A stretch of DNA of 64,000 nt from Porcipelethomonas sp964621265 (GCA_964621265.1 CAZULQ010000003.1:1-64000); one strand, 5' to 3'; shown: positions 8,389 through 17,578, counted from the stretch's first letter. Notes: generated from the sequence alone by a model not told the origin. Numbers and translations are program-made.

Positions 8389-8829
8389 TATTTTTCACCT
8401 CATTGATTATGTATAAACTGCGATCTGCAAAACGCAAACCGCAGTTATAATTCGTTTTGCCTGTGCAGTATTTATCCTCGATACCCGCCGCACACGGAGC
8501 TTTACAGGCAGTCGGCAGCTTACTGACCTCATGGAAATCTCATCCCTCTGTGGTTCTCACAGAGCCGCCCTCATTGCTTGAGTCTGTGACTGGACGGAAG
8601 TATCATTATCCTCACACGTTTCATTGCCCCTAAAAAGCTATTTTAGTCCTGAAGCTTCATATTTATCGCTCGCTCTTTCGAGGTCATGGCGTATGGCTTC
8701 TTTGGCTGACGATTTTCAGACCGCCCGTGTGATTAAAGTACCTGTAAAGTTGATATTCAGTTTTCAAGGTGCTACAGGGAATTATCCCTTCACTAACTAC
8801 TAGCAACAAAAATGACAAATAACAGGGAT
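8389..8829 (-). ncRNA. Candidate structured RNA or long leader between sigma-like and MazF-region genes
   Basis: About 440 bases with no plausible gene on either strand but several inverted repeats: a perfect 7-bp hairpin CTCTGTG/CACAGAG (8546-8564), an AACTGCG/CGCAGTT pair near 8416-8447, and GGGATAATTCCC at 8776-8787. Base composition is richer in G and C than neighbouring spacers. A TTGAAAACTGAATAT motif at 8752-8766 resembles the conserved sequence found in rRNA leader/spacer regions of Firmicutes. It could be an untranslated regulatory RNA or antitermination leader for the MazF-recombinase operon. No known RNA family is recognised with certainty. Confidence 0.4.
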
Positions 8830-9342
8830 TTATTTTTCTGATTTTATAATTTTCAGCAGTTTTAACAAAATCCTATTAAGCTTTTCATGCATTGTTTGTT
8901 GTTTAACTCCATATTCTTTAGCCAGTTGGGTTTGACTTTTACTTTCCAGAAAAAGCTTTTTTATAATGTCCTTTTCGTAAGAACTAAGACTTTCTAGAGC
9001 TGTACATAATTTATAGTTCATTTCTTCAGCAGATATTTTTTCAATCACAGCTTCTTCAATCGGAATAACCATATTGTCTATATGCCTTTTTTCCGAACAC
9101 GCACAATCCTCAATATATAACAGAATGACTCTTTTTCCACTTTTATCCTTTTGGATATAGTCTGCGTGATTTTTTTCAGAATAATAGCTTCTGTATTCAT
9201 CTTCTTCGCATTCTAAAACACAGTTACCGAAGCTTATGAACCAGCGGGTTTCGTCTTCTTTGGCAACAAGAAATTCTTTTTCCGTGAATTCTGAATACTT
9301 CTCGCCGCCTTGCTTGTTATATTCATAATATTTAGTTTTCAA
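8830..9342 (-). CDS. Sigma-70 region-4-like regulator
   Basis: 170 residues. Residues about 110-165 form a sigma-70 region 4-like helix-turn-helix (SSYEKDIIKKLF, then SQTQLAKEYGVKQQTMHEKLNRIL). The N-terminal part is acidic and carries a few cysteines (CVLECEEDE and DCACSE) but no region 2 that I can see. ICEs of Firmicutes often encode such short sigma-like activators of transfer or recombination genes. The start is a TTG at 9342; the likely ribosome-binding AAAGG lies inside the 3' arm of a perfect 12-bp hairpin, so translation may be gated by RNA structure. Confidence 0.75.
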   Translation of the reverse strand: MKTKYYEYNKQGGEKYSEFTEKEFLVAKEDETRWFISFGNCVLECEEDEYRSYYSEKNHADYIQKDKSGKRVILLYIEDCACSEKRHIDNMVIPIEEAVIEKISAEEMNYKLCTALESLSSYEKDIIKKLFLESKSQTQLAKEYGVKQQTMHEKLNRILLKLLKIIKSEK

Positions 9343-9347
9343 AATTA

Positions 9348-9389
9348 AAGCCGACCTTTCGATTTTTATTTAAATCAAAAGGTCGGCTT
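9348..9389 (-). promoter_or_regulatory. Perfect hairpin masking the ribosome-binding site of the sigma-like gene
   Basis: Twelve-base perfect inverted repeat (9348-9359 and 9378-9389) immediately upstream of the TTG start. On the minus strand the downstream arm contains the AAAGG that best serves as Shine-Dalgarno. No T run follows, so masking of initiation is more likely than termination. Confidence 0.45.
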
Positions 9390-9458
9390 AAGGGTATTCA
9401 GCTATGAAACATAGCCATTCTATTTTCAAAAACATACATGTCCTTTCTTGCCAAGGAC

Positions 9459-9495
9459 ACAAAAAAAGAGCCTGCGTACTAATGTACGCAGACTC
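9459..9495 (-). terminator. Strong Rho-independent terminator of the agrDB-RHS operon
   Basis: On the minus strand a stem of about 13 bp (core TGCGTAC/GTACGCA, arms 9473-9479 and 9484-9490, extended outward with one G-T pair) is followed by seven T. It closes the operon that ends with the DUF5071-like gene at 9685. Confidence 0.8.
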
Positions 9496-9621
9496 TGTAA
9501 AGTCTGAAAGCGGAAAACACATAGCTTTTTCACAGAATTTGTCGCTTTGTATTTTCAGCAAAACGACTGTATTTTGTGTTCTAAGCTTTGTTTATGCTTT
9601 AGATATTAAATTTTTCTTTGG

Positions 9622-9660
9622 CTTTGCAAGCGTCAGAACCATCAAGATAATACGAATATT
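9622..9660 (-). pseudogene. Orphan RHS gene fragment identical to 11700-11738
   Basis: A 39-base stretch identical to part of the RHS gene at 11700-11738. In the RHS reading frame it encodes a YD-repeat piece (S-Y-Y-L-D-G-S-D-A-C-K), then leaves the homology and stops within about seven codons. It lies between the immunity-like gene and the operon terminator, where displaced RHS remnants are expected. Together with about 340 bases (9343-9684) that hold no gene, it looks like the scar of an earlier module exchange. Confidence 0.7.
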
Positions 9661-9684
9661 TCTATTTACAAATGTACTCTTAAC

Positions 9685-10125
9685 TTACTCTAAATTTGAA
9701 TAAACTATTTCTAAAATATTTTTCGCTGGATCATCCAATATACTCCTAATTTCTTGAATATCCCAAAATTCTGCTAAAGAATATAGCCATTCAATTTCAT
9801 TTTGTTGATATGCAATTATTATTGTATTTTCTAAATCTTTTTTTAACAAAGCAGGATTGAATCTTTTTAATCTTTCGAGAATTATTAATGCCCCAGGCCA
9901 ATTGATATCTTTCAACCATTCCAAAAGTTTTTTCAAATGATTCGACAAAGAAATATCATCCTTACTTGCTACAACTTTCGCACAATTTTCCCAAGAATAT
10001 TTATAATATCCTGGCTGAATCCAATATTCAATATCGTCATCTTCCATTGCTTTAGTTATAGCGTAGAATTGTATATTATCACTCTGATGCCAATCCATCA
10101 TCTCAATTATTTTTTCTCTATCCAT
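9685..10125 (-). CDS. DUF5071-like protein, candidate immunity protein for the RHS toxin
   Basis: 146 residues, acidic, helical, no signal peptide. The central segment HLKKLLEWLKDINWPGALII matches the W-L-x-D-x-N-W-P signature that I associate with DUF5071. It starts only 6 bases after the RHS stop codon and is the last gene before a strong terminator, the standard position of a cytoplasmic immunity protein for a polymorphic toxin. I infer that it neutralises the C-terminal toxin domain of the RHS protein. DUF5071 assignment is from memory of the motif; function is inference from position. Confidence 0.7.
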   Translation of the reverse strand: MDREKIIEMMDWHQSDNIQFYAITKAMEDDDIEYWIQPGYYKYSWENCAKVVASKDDISLSNHLKKLLEWLKDINWPGALIILERLKRFNPALLKKDLENTIIIAYQQNEIEWLYSLAEFWDIQEIRSILDDPAKNILEIVYSNLE

Positions 10126-10131
10126 ATAACG

Positions 10132-13100
10132 TTATTCATTTTTCTTATGCTTTGTAACTATTGATTGTAATGTTTGTGTACATATATGCTCCTTGCCTTC
10201 GTCAATCCATTCATCTAAAGTAGCTATCGAAGGATTAGGAACAATACTAACATGTGTAGCCCCATCTCTATTTGCAATTAATATACCAGTTGAATTTACT
10301 GTAGCAATTGTCGTTTCCACATAATCTTTTCCGACAGGAGGTACTAAACTAAAAGACAACCCTGTATTTCTATCTTTGTCTTTTGGAGTTAAATTCCCGG
10401 GCGAATTACTACCCCATCTATATATTACAGTATCATCTGGAAGCCTTGGAAATGAAATATCTTTTTCAATGGCATCCGCATCATCTTTAGCTCTAATTCG
10501 TGAAGAATAATCAATCCACTCAAAACTTCCAGCAGTACGAGCTGTTCCAACAATTCCAGCAGCTATCAATATTGAAGAAATTTTGACACCAGCAGCCACA
10601 TCACCAACTGGTAAGATACCATCACAGGTTGCCATTACGCCAGCAACTGCAAATCCCTCTGAATTATCTGATAATTCTTTTCCCGTGTTTTTAATTGCTG
10701 ATTCGGCAAATCTATCTGCATTCAGTCTGATTTCTATTAAATCTACTAAACGATCTTTACACCATTTAGTGAAAGCGTTATGCCCACTTGGATCAGTAAA
10801 AATTAATGGGTTATTCTGACAATAAGTATAAAGATTCAGACTAAGAGGGTCATTCAGCTTGCCTGCATAACTATCTCTCTGAGTAAACCTACCATTGCTT
10901 GGGTTATAGTATCTAGCTCTGAGATAAATTGTACCCGTTTCAGCGTCGTAGTATTCACCGCAGTAACGGAATGCATTTATATCATTTTCGTCGATATTCT
11001 TTTCCACACCAAACGCATCATATGTGTAAGTCTTTGTAACCTTACCGGTTTCGTCAGTAAGATTTACAACATCACCATGAGCATTCTGAGTGTAGTAAGT
11101 ATATTCTGACTTTTCGCCGTTTCTGTAGTTGTACTTCGCAACAAGGTTTGTGCCTCTGATATAACAGTTTGCTTCATAGAACTGGTTGTCGATGACATCC
11201 GCAACAATCTGCTGATTTCCGTCCCAGACATGATTGATTGTCTGTCCGTTGACAGTTTTCTCATATCTCAGACCACTTACATTGTACTTGTAACTTGCTG
11301 TAGTCTCGCCGTCGGTAAAGCCGATAAGCTGATTTAAGCCGTCGTAAGTGTTAGTTTCTGTCTTGCCCTCGGCAGTCTTTGTTATCTGATTGCCGTTTGC
11401 ATCGTATGTGTAAACTGTCTGCTTTGTTTCGCTTGTGAACGGATTTTCATCGCTTTCAACAGTCTTTACTTCCTTCTGCAGAAGCGCTGTGTAGCTGCCG
11501 TTTGCATCGCTGTAGCTGTATTCAGTTACATAATCCTCGGTACCTGTCGCCGTCATCTTGGAACGGTTGCCATAATCGTCATATTCGTATGAATAAGTGT
11601 CTGTAGTGTTACTGCCAACCTTTACAGATTCCTCTGTAAGTCTCTTAAGACCATCATACTCATATTCCGTTGTTTCTATTATACCATTTTCATTGCGTAC
11701 TTTGCAAGCGTCAGAACCATCAAGATAATACGAATATTCGTAGCTTGATATGTTACTATTGCCATTTTTGTTTTCGATTTTAGTAATTCTGTTTGCCTTG
11801 TTGTAGGTATATGTTGAAACTACGCCGTTTGCAAGAGTTTCGGTTTTCTTGTTGCCGTTTGCATCATAAGTGTAGGATACAGTGTCTTCGCCTGTCTCCA
11901 TAACCTTTACAACACGCATTTCATCGTCATATTCATAGCTTGTGTATGAATACATAAGAAGCTTTTCTATTCCGACAATCTGCTGTCTTGTATACTGTGA
12001 TACACCTTCATAGAAAAATCCCTTGAATGCTGAATATCCGTTTTTGTATTCAGTTTCCTTTGTTTTTCTGCCAAGTGCGTCATAGATATATGCTGTAGTC
12101 AGGTCATTGTTTTCAGCCTTAGTAATTCTTCCCATGTTGTCATAAGTATATGACTTGCTGACATTTTTTGAAGAATCCTTTGGATTAACTGTCTTTGATG
12201 AAATCACACGGTTAAGTGCGTCGTATGTGTTTGTTGTAACATTGCCGTTAGCGTCTGTGTTTGTAAGAACATTTCCGTTAAGGTCATATGTAATTGTGCC
12301 AGAATTGTAACCAGTACTGTCAGTTGTTCTTACTGCTCTCATCCAGCTATCGTACTCATAATTTGTAGTCAGATATGAAGTATCGCTTTCAGATGACATA
12401 CCTGTGTACATCTTAATCTGAACACCGGCATTGTTGTAGAAATACTTTGAAATATTCTTTGCGCCGTTTGCAGTACCATCGCTGAGAGTTACCTTTTCAA
12501 GCAATCCCATAGCATTGTACTGATTCTGAGTAATGCTGTTCTTATTATTGTCAATTTTCTGAATTGTCTTGATTACATTTCCGTTTTTATCATATTCATT
12601 TGTTGTAACAGAAATATTTTCATTATCAAACGGAGTTTCGGTTTTTGTAAGTTTGTTAAGGAAATTGTACTCATATTTTGTTGTATTGCCGAGAGCGTCA
12701 GTCTGTCTTGCAAGCTGACCGTTAGAGTAATATGCGTTTGTACGCTTTACTTCATCATTTACCTTTTCTTCTACTGTATTTCCTCTGAAATCAGCAAGTG
12801 TTTCTGTCATCACCTGTTTTTCAGCAGAAATATATGTAATCTTAAAGGTTCTGAGACCATTATAGCTTTCAGAATATGAATTATCTGTTCCTGTGTAAAT
12901 ATTAAAGCTGTGATTTTCAAATTCATAGCCTGTTGAGGTAAGAATCTGCTTTTCGCTTTCGGCAGTTTCTTTGAAATATGTTGCCTTTTCACGCTGTAAG
13001 CCATCATATTCAACGATATTTACTGTACCATCCGGATTTATTTTTGCTGTAACATTTCCATATGCATCATATTCAAATGATGTTACATTTCCAAGAGCGT

Positions 13101-16100
13101 CAGTCTGAGTTTTTACTGCACCGCTTGGATAATATGTCGCATATGTTCCATGACTCTTGTCAGCAGAGAAGTTTGGTGAATATTCAGCTGTCTTTCTGCT
13201 GAGCTTGTCATATTCCGAAATAGTAACTGCTGCTGTGCTTCCTGTACCGTAGTCCTTAACCTTTGTTACGTTATTGAACTTATCGTATTCGTATTCCTTT
13301 ACAGCATAAACATTCTTTGAAATATCAACACTTGTCTTTTCTTTTGAAACCTGAAGCTGTGCATTGTATTCATACTCAACAGTGTTTACAACTGTATTAC
13401 CGTCCTTGACTGAAACCTTAACAGGCAGTCCCTTTGCATAACCTGATGTGCCATATGTATACTCAGTTACATTACCTTCAGGGTCAGTTATTGTACGAAC
13501 AAGACCTGCAATTGAAGCTGTTTCACTTGCAGCATAATATGTGTAAACTGTCATTGCGTAATTTGTGTAATCAATCGTACTTAAATCAAAGCTGTTGCTT
13601 ACCATCTTATCCGCATCTGAAACAGGAGTAAGGCTCTGATACTGTTTTAATACATTTACGCCTGATTCATCATATTCACATATTACAACGTTCTTGTTTT
13701 CATCAACCTGAACAAGCGGCATATTCTTATCGTTGTATCTTGCAAGTGTATATGTCTTGTCAGCGTTAATTGTTTTTGTTACATTACCATTGGCGTCACG
13801 TTCATACTTTGTAGTATTGCCCATGATGTCAACGCTTTCAGACATTTCATCATACTTGTTTTCGCCGTCAATCATATTGTATGTGATTTTGTCAACTTCG
13901 TATGTCTGACCGTCTGTTTCAACTGTATTTGTCTTTACTGCATACTTTTCATCGTAATCATAAGTGAAAGTCTTTACAAGCTTTTCACCGTCATATTCCT
14001 TAAGACCTGTCTGCTTGAATGCCTTGTCATAAGTATATTCCTGCTTGAGTCCTGCAGAATTTGTAAGCCAGTTTACAGAACCATTGTCATTGTATGAAAT
14101 CTGGTCTGTAACTTCATTGTAGCAATTTGTGATTTTACAGAGTCTGCCGTTGCCGTCATACTCATATTTTTCTGTACCGCCTGATACACTTGTTGCTGAA
14201 ATGAGCTGTGCATTGCCATTGTATGAGTATGTAACAGTTCTGTTTCCGGCATTATCCTTAATGTATTCAATACGGTTATGTCCGTTAATATCCTTATACT
14301 GAATTGTGTATGTTCTGCCTGTCGAATCAGTTACAGTGCGCTGATCATTTGACTTTGCAGAAATCTTAAGAATATTTCCATTAGCATCCTTAACCCAGTC
14401 AAGCTCGCCGTCGGCATTAAAGTGATACTGTGACTGTGCAGCATTTGTGATCGTATATTCATCGCCTGACTTAGTCATTGTGCTGTGAGCATTAAGGCAC
14501 TCAAAGCCGCCGTTACCATTATCCTTAAATGTTGTATTTGAGCCATCAGGGAGAACTACCTGATAATATCCCTGTGCAGGAATTACAATCTTGCTTACAT
14601 CAATATTGAAATCCCAACCAATACCAAATGAGCCTTCTTCTTCGCTCATAGAATTGTATGTTCTTACGAAGTCTGACTTTACACCCGGTGAAGCAATACT
14701 TAAATCTGTAAATGATTTTGAGTAGTTACCTGTTGCAATATGAACACCATCACCGATTTCCCATCCCTTACGGTAGAGAGTATAGTCAGGTTCATCATAT
14801 GGTCTCCACCATGGTCTGAACCAATAATTTTCAGCTGTAAATTCTTTGAGGAAAAGAATTCCGTATTCATAATCAAAATTAAATGTACGAAGAGTATTTA
14901 AAGAACCATCTTCATTATCAATATATGTTTCGGGATTATCCCAGAGAACTGTCTGCTTTCCGCCTTCATAGCCGAAGATGATTGACTGTGTTCCCGACGA
15001 ATAGATAGCTTTTTCACCTGACGCTTCATTTACATTCCAGTGAGGGCCGCAGAACCATATCTGGCCTGCTGTCCATTTGCCTTCCATATCCTGAAGTGTG
15101 ATATATGTCCAGTTGCCACCTACATACAATCTGTCAGCATCATTTGTCATAAGAATTGTATCATAGCAGTTTGCCTGACCGAAATCAAAGCAGTTTCCGA
15201 TTGTTACTTCACCGCCGTTAATATTCATCAGCTGTCCTGCGTTACCACTCCAGCCATCAGGTGATGCAGTTCTGAATACGAGGTTATTGGTGATTATGAG
15301 ACTACCACCATTAACATCAAGTGTAGCACCGTTTGTGCCGTTCCAGAACTGAGGCATGTCAGTTGTGAATGACATACAATCGCCTACAAAAACTGTGCAT
15401 CCATTAAGATTCAAATTCGTATCATGCAGATTAAAGCTATATGGGAATGCGCCGCTTTCGAGTACAGTAAGATTTCTCTTGAATGCATGATCCCAATACA
15501 AATCTCCTGTGTATGCATCATTGAACCATGAAACATCATAATCTGAAATTATTCCATCATTATCCTTGTCCATGTATTCAAAATAGTTTTCAGAACGTCC
15601 TTTTCTGAGACACATAGCATTAATTGTGTCAAGACCTTCTGTAAAATCCTCAGCATTTACATAAATATCACCTGTCATTTCATGATTGTATATATACACT
15701 GATGAATTTACTGTGCGTGCTGTATCAAGTTCAGCTTTGAAGGCTTCCAGATCAGCAGCTGTAAAATATCCATCACCGTCTGCTAAATCAGGAAGTATGT
15801 AACCATTGACATTTTCATTACTACTTACAATATCACTCAGAATTTCATAATCGTAATCATTGATTACATTATCTCTGTTAATATCAAGATTCTGAGTATG
15901 CTGCGAAAGCTCATAGTATTCATCTTCACCCAGCTTTTCATAAAAAGCACAGAATGCGTCGAGGTCGGCATTGCTTACTACATTATCACCGTCTGCATCC
16001 ATACTTGGGTTGAAATTACTATCACCACGAGTTGCTCCAAGACAGCTTGCTACATATGATGCATCATTACCGTCAATTACATCATCGCTCCACTGATTTG

Positions 16101-16692
16101 CATTGTAGTAGTTATATGTTGTATCACCCGGAACGAGAGTTACAGTATCAAGTGACTCGCCTGAGCCAACTGTGAACTTACCTGTACCAAAGTCCTTAAG
16201 GTAAAAAGGCAGATAACCATCACATTCGAACTTAACATGATATACATCTGAGCCGCTTGCTGAAATTTCATATTCTCCGCCATTTGGAAGCTTGGTATAT
16301 GTAATTTCTTCCCAATTACCATTAAAAATGCGTACATAAACAGGTGTATTATCTTTGGTATCATAACCCGAAACTACACCTTTCTGTACGCATCCAGTAA
16401 CAGTAAGACTATCAGCAAAGCTTATTGTCCTGTTTTCCGATGTTTCATTTATCATCATAAGACTTGTGTCAGGATAACTGAAATATTCCACATTTCCCAA
16501 ACCACTTACGGCTTTTTCATATTCCTCATGCAGTTTATCTGCATTTTCGGAAAGCTGCAAAGATTCCTTAATCTCTGTAATTGTTTCCGCATGAACGATA
16601 CCCTGTGAACTGCCGTCGCCGTAAATCATTACCTGACCTACGAACATCGTTGCAAGTACACCAGATATTACTCTTTGTATCTTCTTTTTCAT
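10132..16692 (-). CDS. Secreted RHS-repeat polymorphic toxin with dockerin-like calcium loops
   Basis: 2186 residues. Signal peptide at about 1-36. Residues about 190-400 hold several EF-hand/dockerin-like loops (DADGDNVVS, DINRDNVIN, DKDNDGIIS). From about 650 to 1950 there are many YD/RHS repeats (Y-x-Y-D-x-x-G-x), ending in the conserved RHS core with RARYYNPSNGRF and the boundary DPSGH near 1967. The last roughly 220 residues are unrelated to the shell and should be the toxin: a hydrophobic pre-toxin segment, then VIYRWGSNSPGNLTP. The Y-R-x-G start is faintly reminiscent of ADP-ribosyltransferases, but I cannot assign an activity. Its ATG overlaps the agrB stop (TAATG) with GGAGG inside agrB, so it is translated with the quorum-sensing genes. 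Confidence 0.9.
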   Translation of the reverse strand: MKKKIQRVISGVLATMFVGQVMIYGDGSSQGIVHAETITEIKESLQLSENADKLHEEYEKAVSGLGNVEYFSYPDTSLMMINETSENRTISFADSLTVTGCVQKGVVSGYDTKDNTPVYVRIFNGNWEEITYTKLPNGGEYEISASGSDVYHVKFECDGYLPFYLKDFGTGKFTVGSGESLDTVTLVPGDTTYNYYNANQWSDDVIDGNDASYVASCLGATRGDSNFNPSMDADGDNVVSNADLDAFCAFYEKLGEDEYYELSQHTQNLDINRDNVINDYDYEILSDIVSSNENVNGYILPDLADGDGYFTAADLEAFKAELDTARTVNSSVYIYNHEMTGDIYVNAEDFTEGLDTINAMCLRKGRSENYFEYMDKDNDGIISDYDVSWFNDAYTGDLYWDHAFKRNLTVLESGAFPYSFNLHDTNLNLNGCTVFVGDCMSFTTDMPQFWNGTNGATLDVNGGSLIITNNLVFRTASPDGWSGNAGQLMNINGGEVTIGNCFDFGQANCYDTILMTNDADRLYVGGNWTYITLQDMEGKWTAGQIWFCGPHWNVNEASGEKAIYSSGTQSIIFGYEGGKQTVLWDNPETYIDNEDGSLNTLRTFNFDYEYGILFLKEFTAENYWFRPWWRPYDEPDYTLYRKGWEIGDGVHIATGNYSKSFTDLSIASPGVKSDFVRTYNSMSEEEGSFGIGWDFNIDVSKIVIPAQGYYQVVLPDGSNTTFKDNGNGGFECLNAHSTMTKSGDEYTITNAAQSQYHFNADGELDWVKDANGNILKISAKSNDQRTVTDSTGRTYTIQYKDINGHNRIEYIKDNAGNRTVTYSYNGNAQLISATSVSGGTEKYEYDGNGRLCKITNCYNEVTDQISYNDNGSVNWLTNSAGLKQEYTYDKAFKQTGLKEYDGEKLVKTFTYDYDEKYAVKTNTVETDGQTYEVDKITYNMIDGENKYDEMSESVDIMGNTTKYERDANGNVTKTINADKTYTLARYNDKNMPLVQVDENKNVVICEYDESGVNVLKQYQSLTPVSDADKMVSNSFDLSTIDYTNYAMTVYTYYAASETASIAGLVRTITDPEGNVTEYTYGTSGYAKGLPVKVSVKDGNTVVNTVEYEYNAQLQVSKEKTSVDISKNVYAVKEYEYDKFNNVTKVKDYGTGSTAAVTISEYDKLSRKTAEYSPNFSADKSHGTYATYYPSGAVKTQTDALGNVTSFEYDAYGNVTAKINPDGTVNIVEYDGLQREKATYFKETAESEKQILTSTGYEFENHSFNIYTGTDNSYSESYNGLRTFKITYISAEKQVMTETLADFRGNTVEEKVNDEVKRTNAYYSNGQLARQTDALGNTTKYEYNFLNKLTKTETPFDNENISVTTNEYDKNGNVIKTIQKIDNNKNSITQNQYNAMGLLEKVTLSDGTANGAKNISKYFYNNAGVQIKMYTGMSSESDTSYLTTNYEYDSWMRAVRTTDSTGYNSGTITYDLNGNVLTNTDANGNVTTNTYDALNRVISSKTVNPKDSSKNVSKSYTYDNMGRITKAENNDLTTAYIYDALGRKTKETEYKNGYSAFKGFFYEGVSQYTRQQIVGIEKLLMYSYTSYEYDDEMRVVKVMETGEDTVSYTYDANGNKKTETLANGVVSTYTYNKANRITKIENKNGNSNISSYEYSYYLDGSDACKVRNENGIIETTEYEYDGLKRLTEESVKVGSNTTDTYSYEYDDYGNRSKMTATGTEDYVTEYSYSDANGSYTALLQKEVKTVESDENPFTSETKQTVYTYDANGNQITKTAEGKTETNTYDGLNQLIGFTDGETTASYKYNVSGLRYEKTVNGQTINHVWDGNQQIVADVIDNQFYEANCYIRGTNLVAKYNYRNGEKSEYTYYTQNAHGDVVNLTDETGKVTKTYTYDAFGVEKNIDENDINAFRYCGEYYDAETGTIYLRARYYNPSNGRFTQRDSYAGKLNDPLSLNLYTYCQNNPLIFTDPSGHNAFTKWCKDRLVDLIEIRLNADRFAESAIKNTGKELSDNSEGFAVAGVMATCDGILPVGDVAAGVKISSILIAAGIVGTARTAGSFEWIDYSSRIRAKDDADAIEKDISFPRLPDDTVIYRWGSNSPGNLTPKDKDRNTGLSFSLVPPVGKDYVETTIATVNSTGILIANRDGATHVSIVPNPSIATLDEWIDEGKEHICTQTLQSIVTKHKKNE

Positions 16693-17285
16693 TAGTATCC
16701 TCCATATTTTTTCTCAATAATATGATTTTTAGCTATACCGATCAACAACATTAAACTTAATGTTATCCACGTCATTTCAATGCATATTGAAAAGTTGTCG
16801 TTCTGAAAAAATCTAAAAACAATTAGCAACAAAAATTCGATAAACAAAACAATTATACATCTTTTTTTATATATTTTCTTCTCGACTTTATCAAGAGGTT
16901 TGTTTTTATCCTCAATTGGTGATAAAGCAAGTATTAATCCTGCGGCGATTAATGAAAATATATCATACACAAACACATAATTATCTGCATAATTGATAAT
17001 TATCATCACTGCAATTATCATTATTGCAGAGATACACCAGCATCTAAGTGGCGTTTTCGCATGAAAACCTCCCGCATATATTCTAAGAGGAATATATGCG
17101 GAAGTGAATATAACTGTTTCGGTTATCTTATGAAATAGTAGGCCGACCAAAAGAAATGTAAGTGTGTTCAAAAGCATATTCAGCATTTGATTGATGCCAT
17201 ACTTATATATACTTCTCCGATCGGTCTGAATCAAATGTTGTTTTTCCATATTACCTACAATTTTTTCAGCAATATTAGTAAACAT
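16692..17285 (-). CDS. agrB: AgrB-family peptide-processing membrane protease
   Basis: 197 residues with about five or six hydrophobic segments. The catalytic pair of AgrB cysteine endopeptidases is visible: H75 in AGGFHAKTP and C82 in LRCW, matching H77/C84 of the staphylococcal protein in position and spacing. AgrB cleaves the C-terminal part of AgrD and helps form the thiolactone and export the signal peptide. Its ATG overlaps the agrD stop by one base and its own stop overlaps the RHS start by one base, so signal production and toxin synthesis are translationally linked. Confidence 0.93.
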   Translation of the reverse strand: MFTNIAEKIVGNMEKQHLIQTDRRSIYKYGINQMLNMLLNTLTFLLVGLLFHKITETVIFTSAYIPLRIYAGGFHAKTPLRCWCISAIMIIAVMIIINYADNYVFVYDIFSLIAAGLILALSPIEDKNKPLDKVEKKIYKKRCIIVLFIEFLLLIVFRFFQNDNFSICIEMTWITLSLMLLIGIAKNHIIEKKYGGY

Positions 17286-17440
17286 TAAAATTTACGAAGC
17301 TTCTTAACATCTTCAGGAAGTTCAGGCTGATGAGTACACCAAATACATGCCGAATTAGCTGTTAATGATGCTACAACAACTGCTAATGCTGCAAATGTTC
17401 CACCAAACTTCATACAAAACTTCTGTATTTTCTGCTTCAT
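17285..17440 (-). CDS. agrD: AgrD-family cyclic autoinducer peptide precursor
   Basis: 51-residue short gene. It has an amphipathic, then hydrophobic N-terminal half (residues 1-28), a core around N29-S-A-C32-I-W-C35-T, and a C-terminal recognition segment HQPELPEDVKK, which corresponds to the DEPEVPTEL-type tail of staphylococcal AgrD. By that alignment, cleavage after T36 would give a five-residue ring closed on C32 with a second free cysteine, C35. An AAAGGATG ribosome-binding site precedes the ATG. It is the first gene of the operon under the LytTR-type promoter. Confidence 0.9.
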   Translation of the reverse strand: MKQKIQKFCMKFGGTFAALAVVVASLTANSACIWCTHQPELPEDVKKLRKF

Positions 17441-17471
17441 ATTAACACATCCTTTCGTCTATGATGGTTAT

Positions 17472-17533
17472 ATAATAACAGAAAATTCGACAAATAATTT
17501 TAAAATGGTAAAAATAACACTCAAAATGGTAAA
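17472..17533 (-). promoter_or_regulatory. LytTR-type promoter of the agrDB-RHS operon
   Basis: Two copies of AAAATGGTAAA (17502-17512 and 17523-17533), which on the minus strand read as TACCATTTT direct repeats with 12-base spacing (21-bp period), the layout of AgrA/ComE/BlpR sites. A TATTAT -10 lies at 17472-17477, 24 bases from the proximal repeat, and the -35 is poor, as expected for an activator-dependent promoter. Confidence 0.75.
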
Positions 17534-17578
17534 TTTTGCAGAAATCCATACTTTTAACGCTAAACCTTCAAAAAAAAT

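Noticed and set aside
9404..9703. A 99-codon plus-strand reading frame in the spacer between the immunity-like gene and the sigma-like gene
   Set aside because: It runs across the strong minus-strand terminator and the antisense of the 39-bp RHS fragment, and has no ribosome-binding site or recognisable protein features.
11000..14400. Dense short repeats that at first look like a repeat array
   Set aside because: They follow the RHS/YD protein repeats in frame and have no constant unit with variable spacers, so they are coding repeats and not CRISPR.
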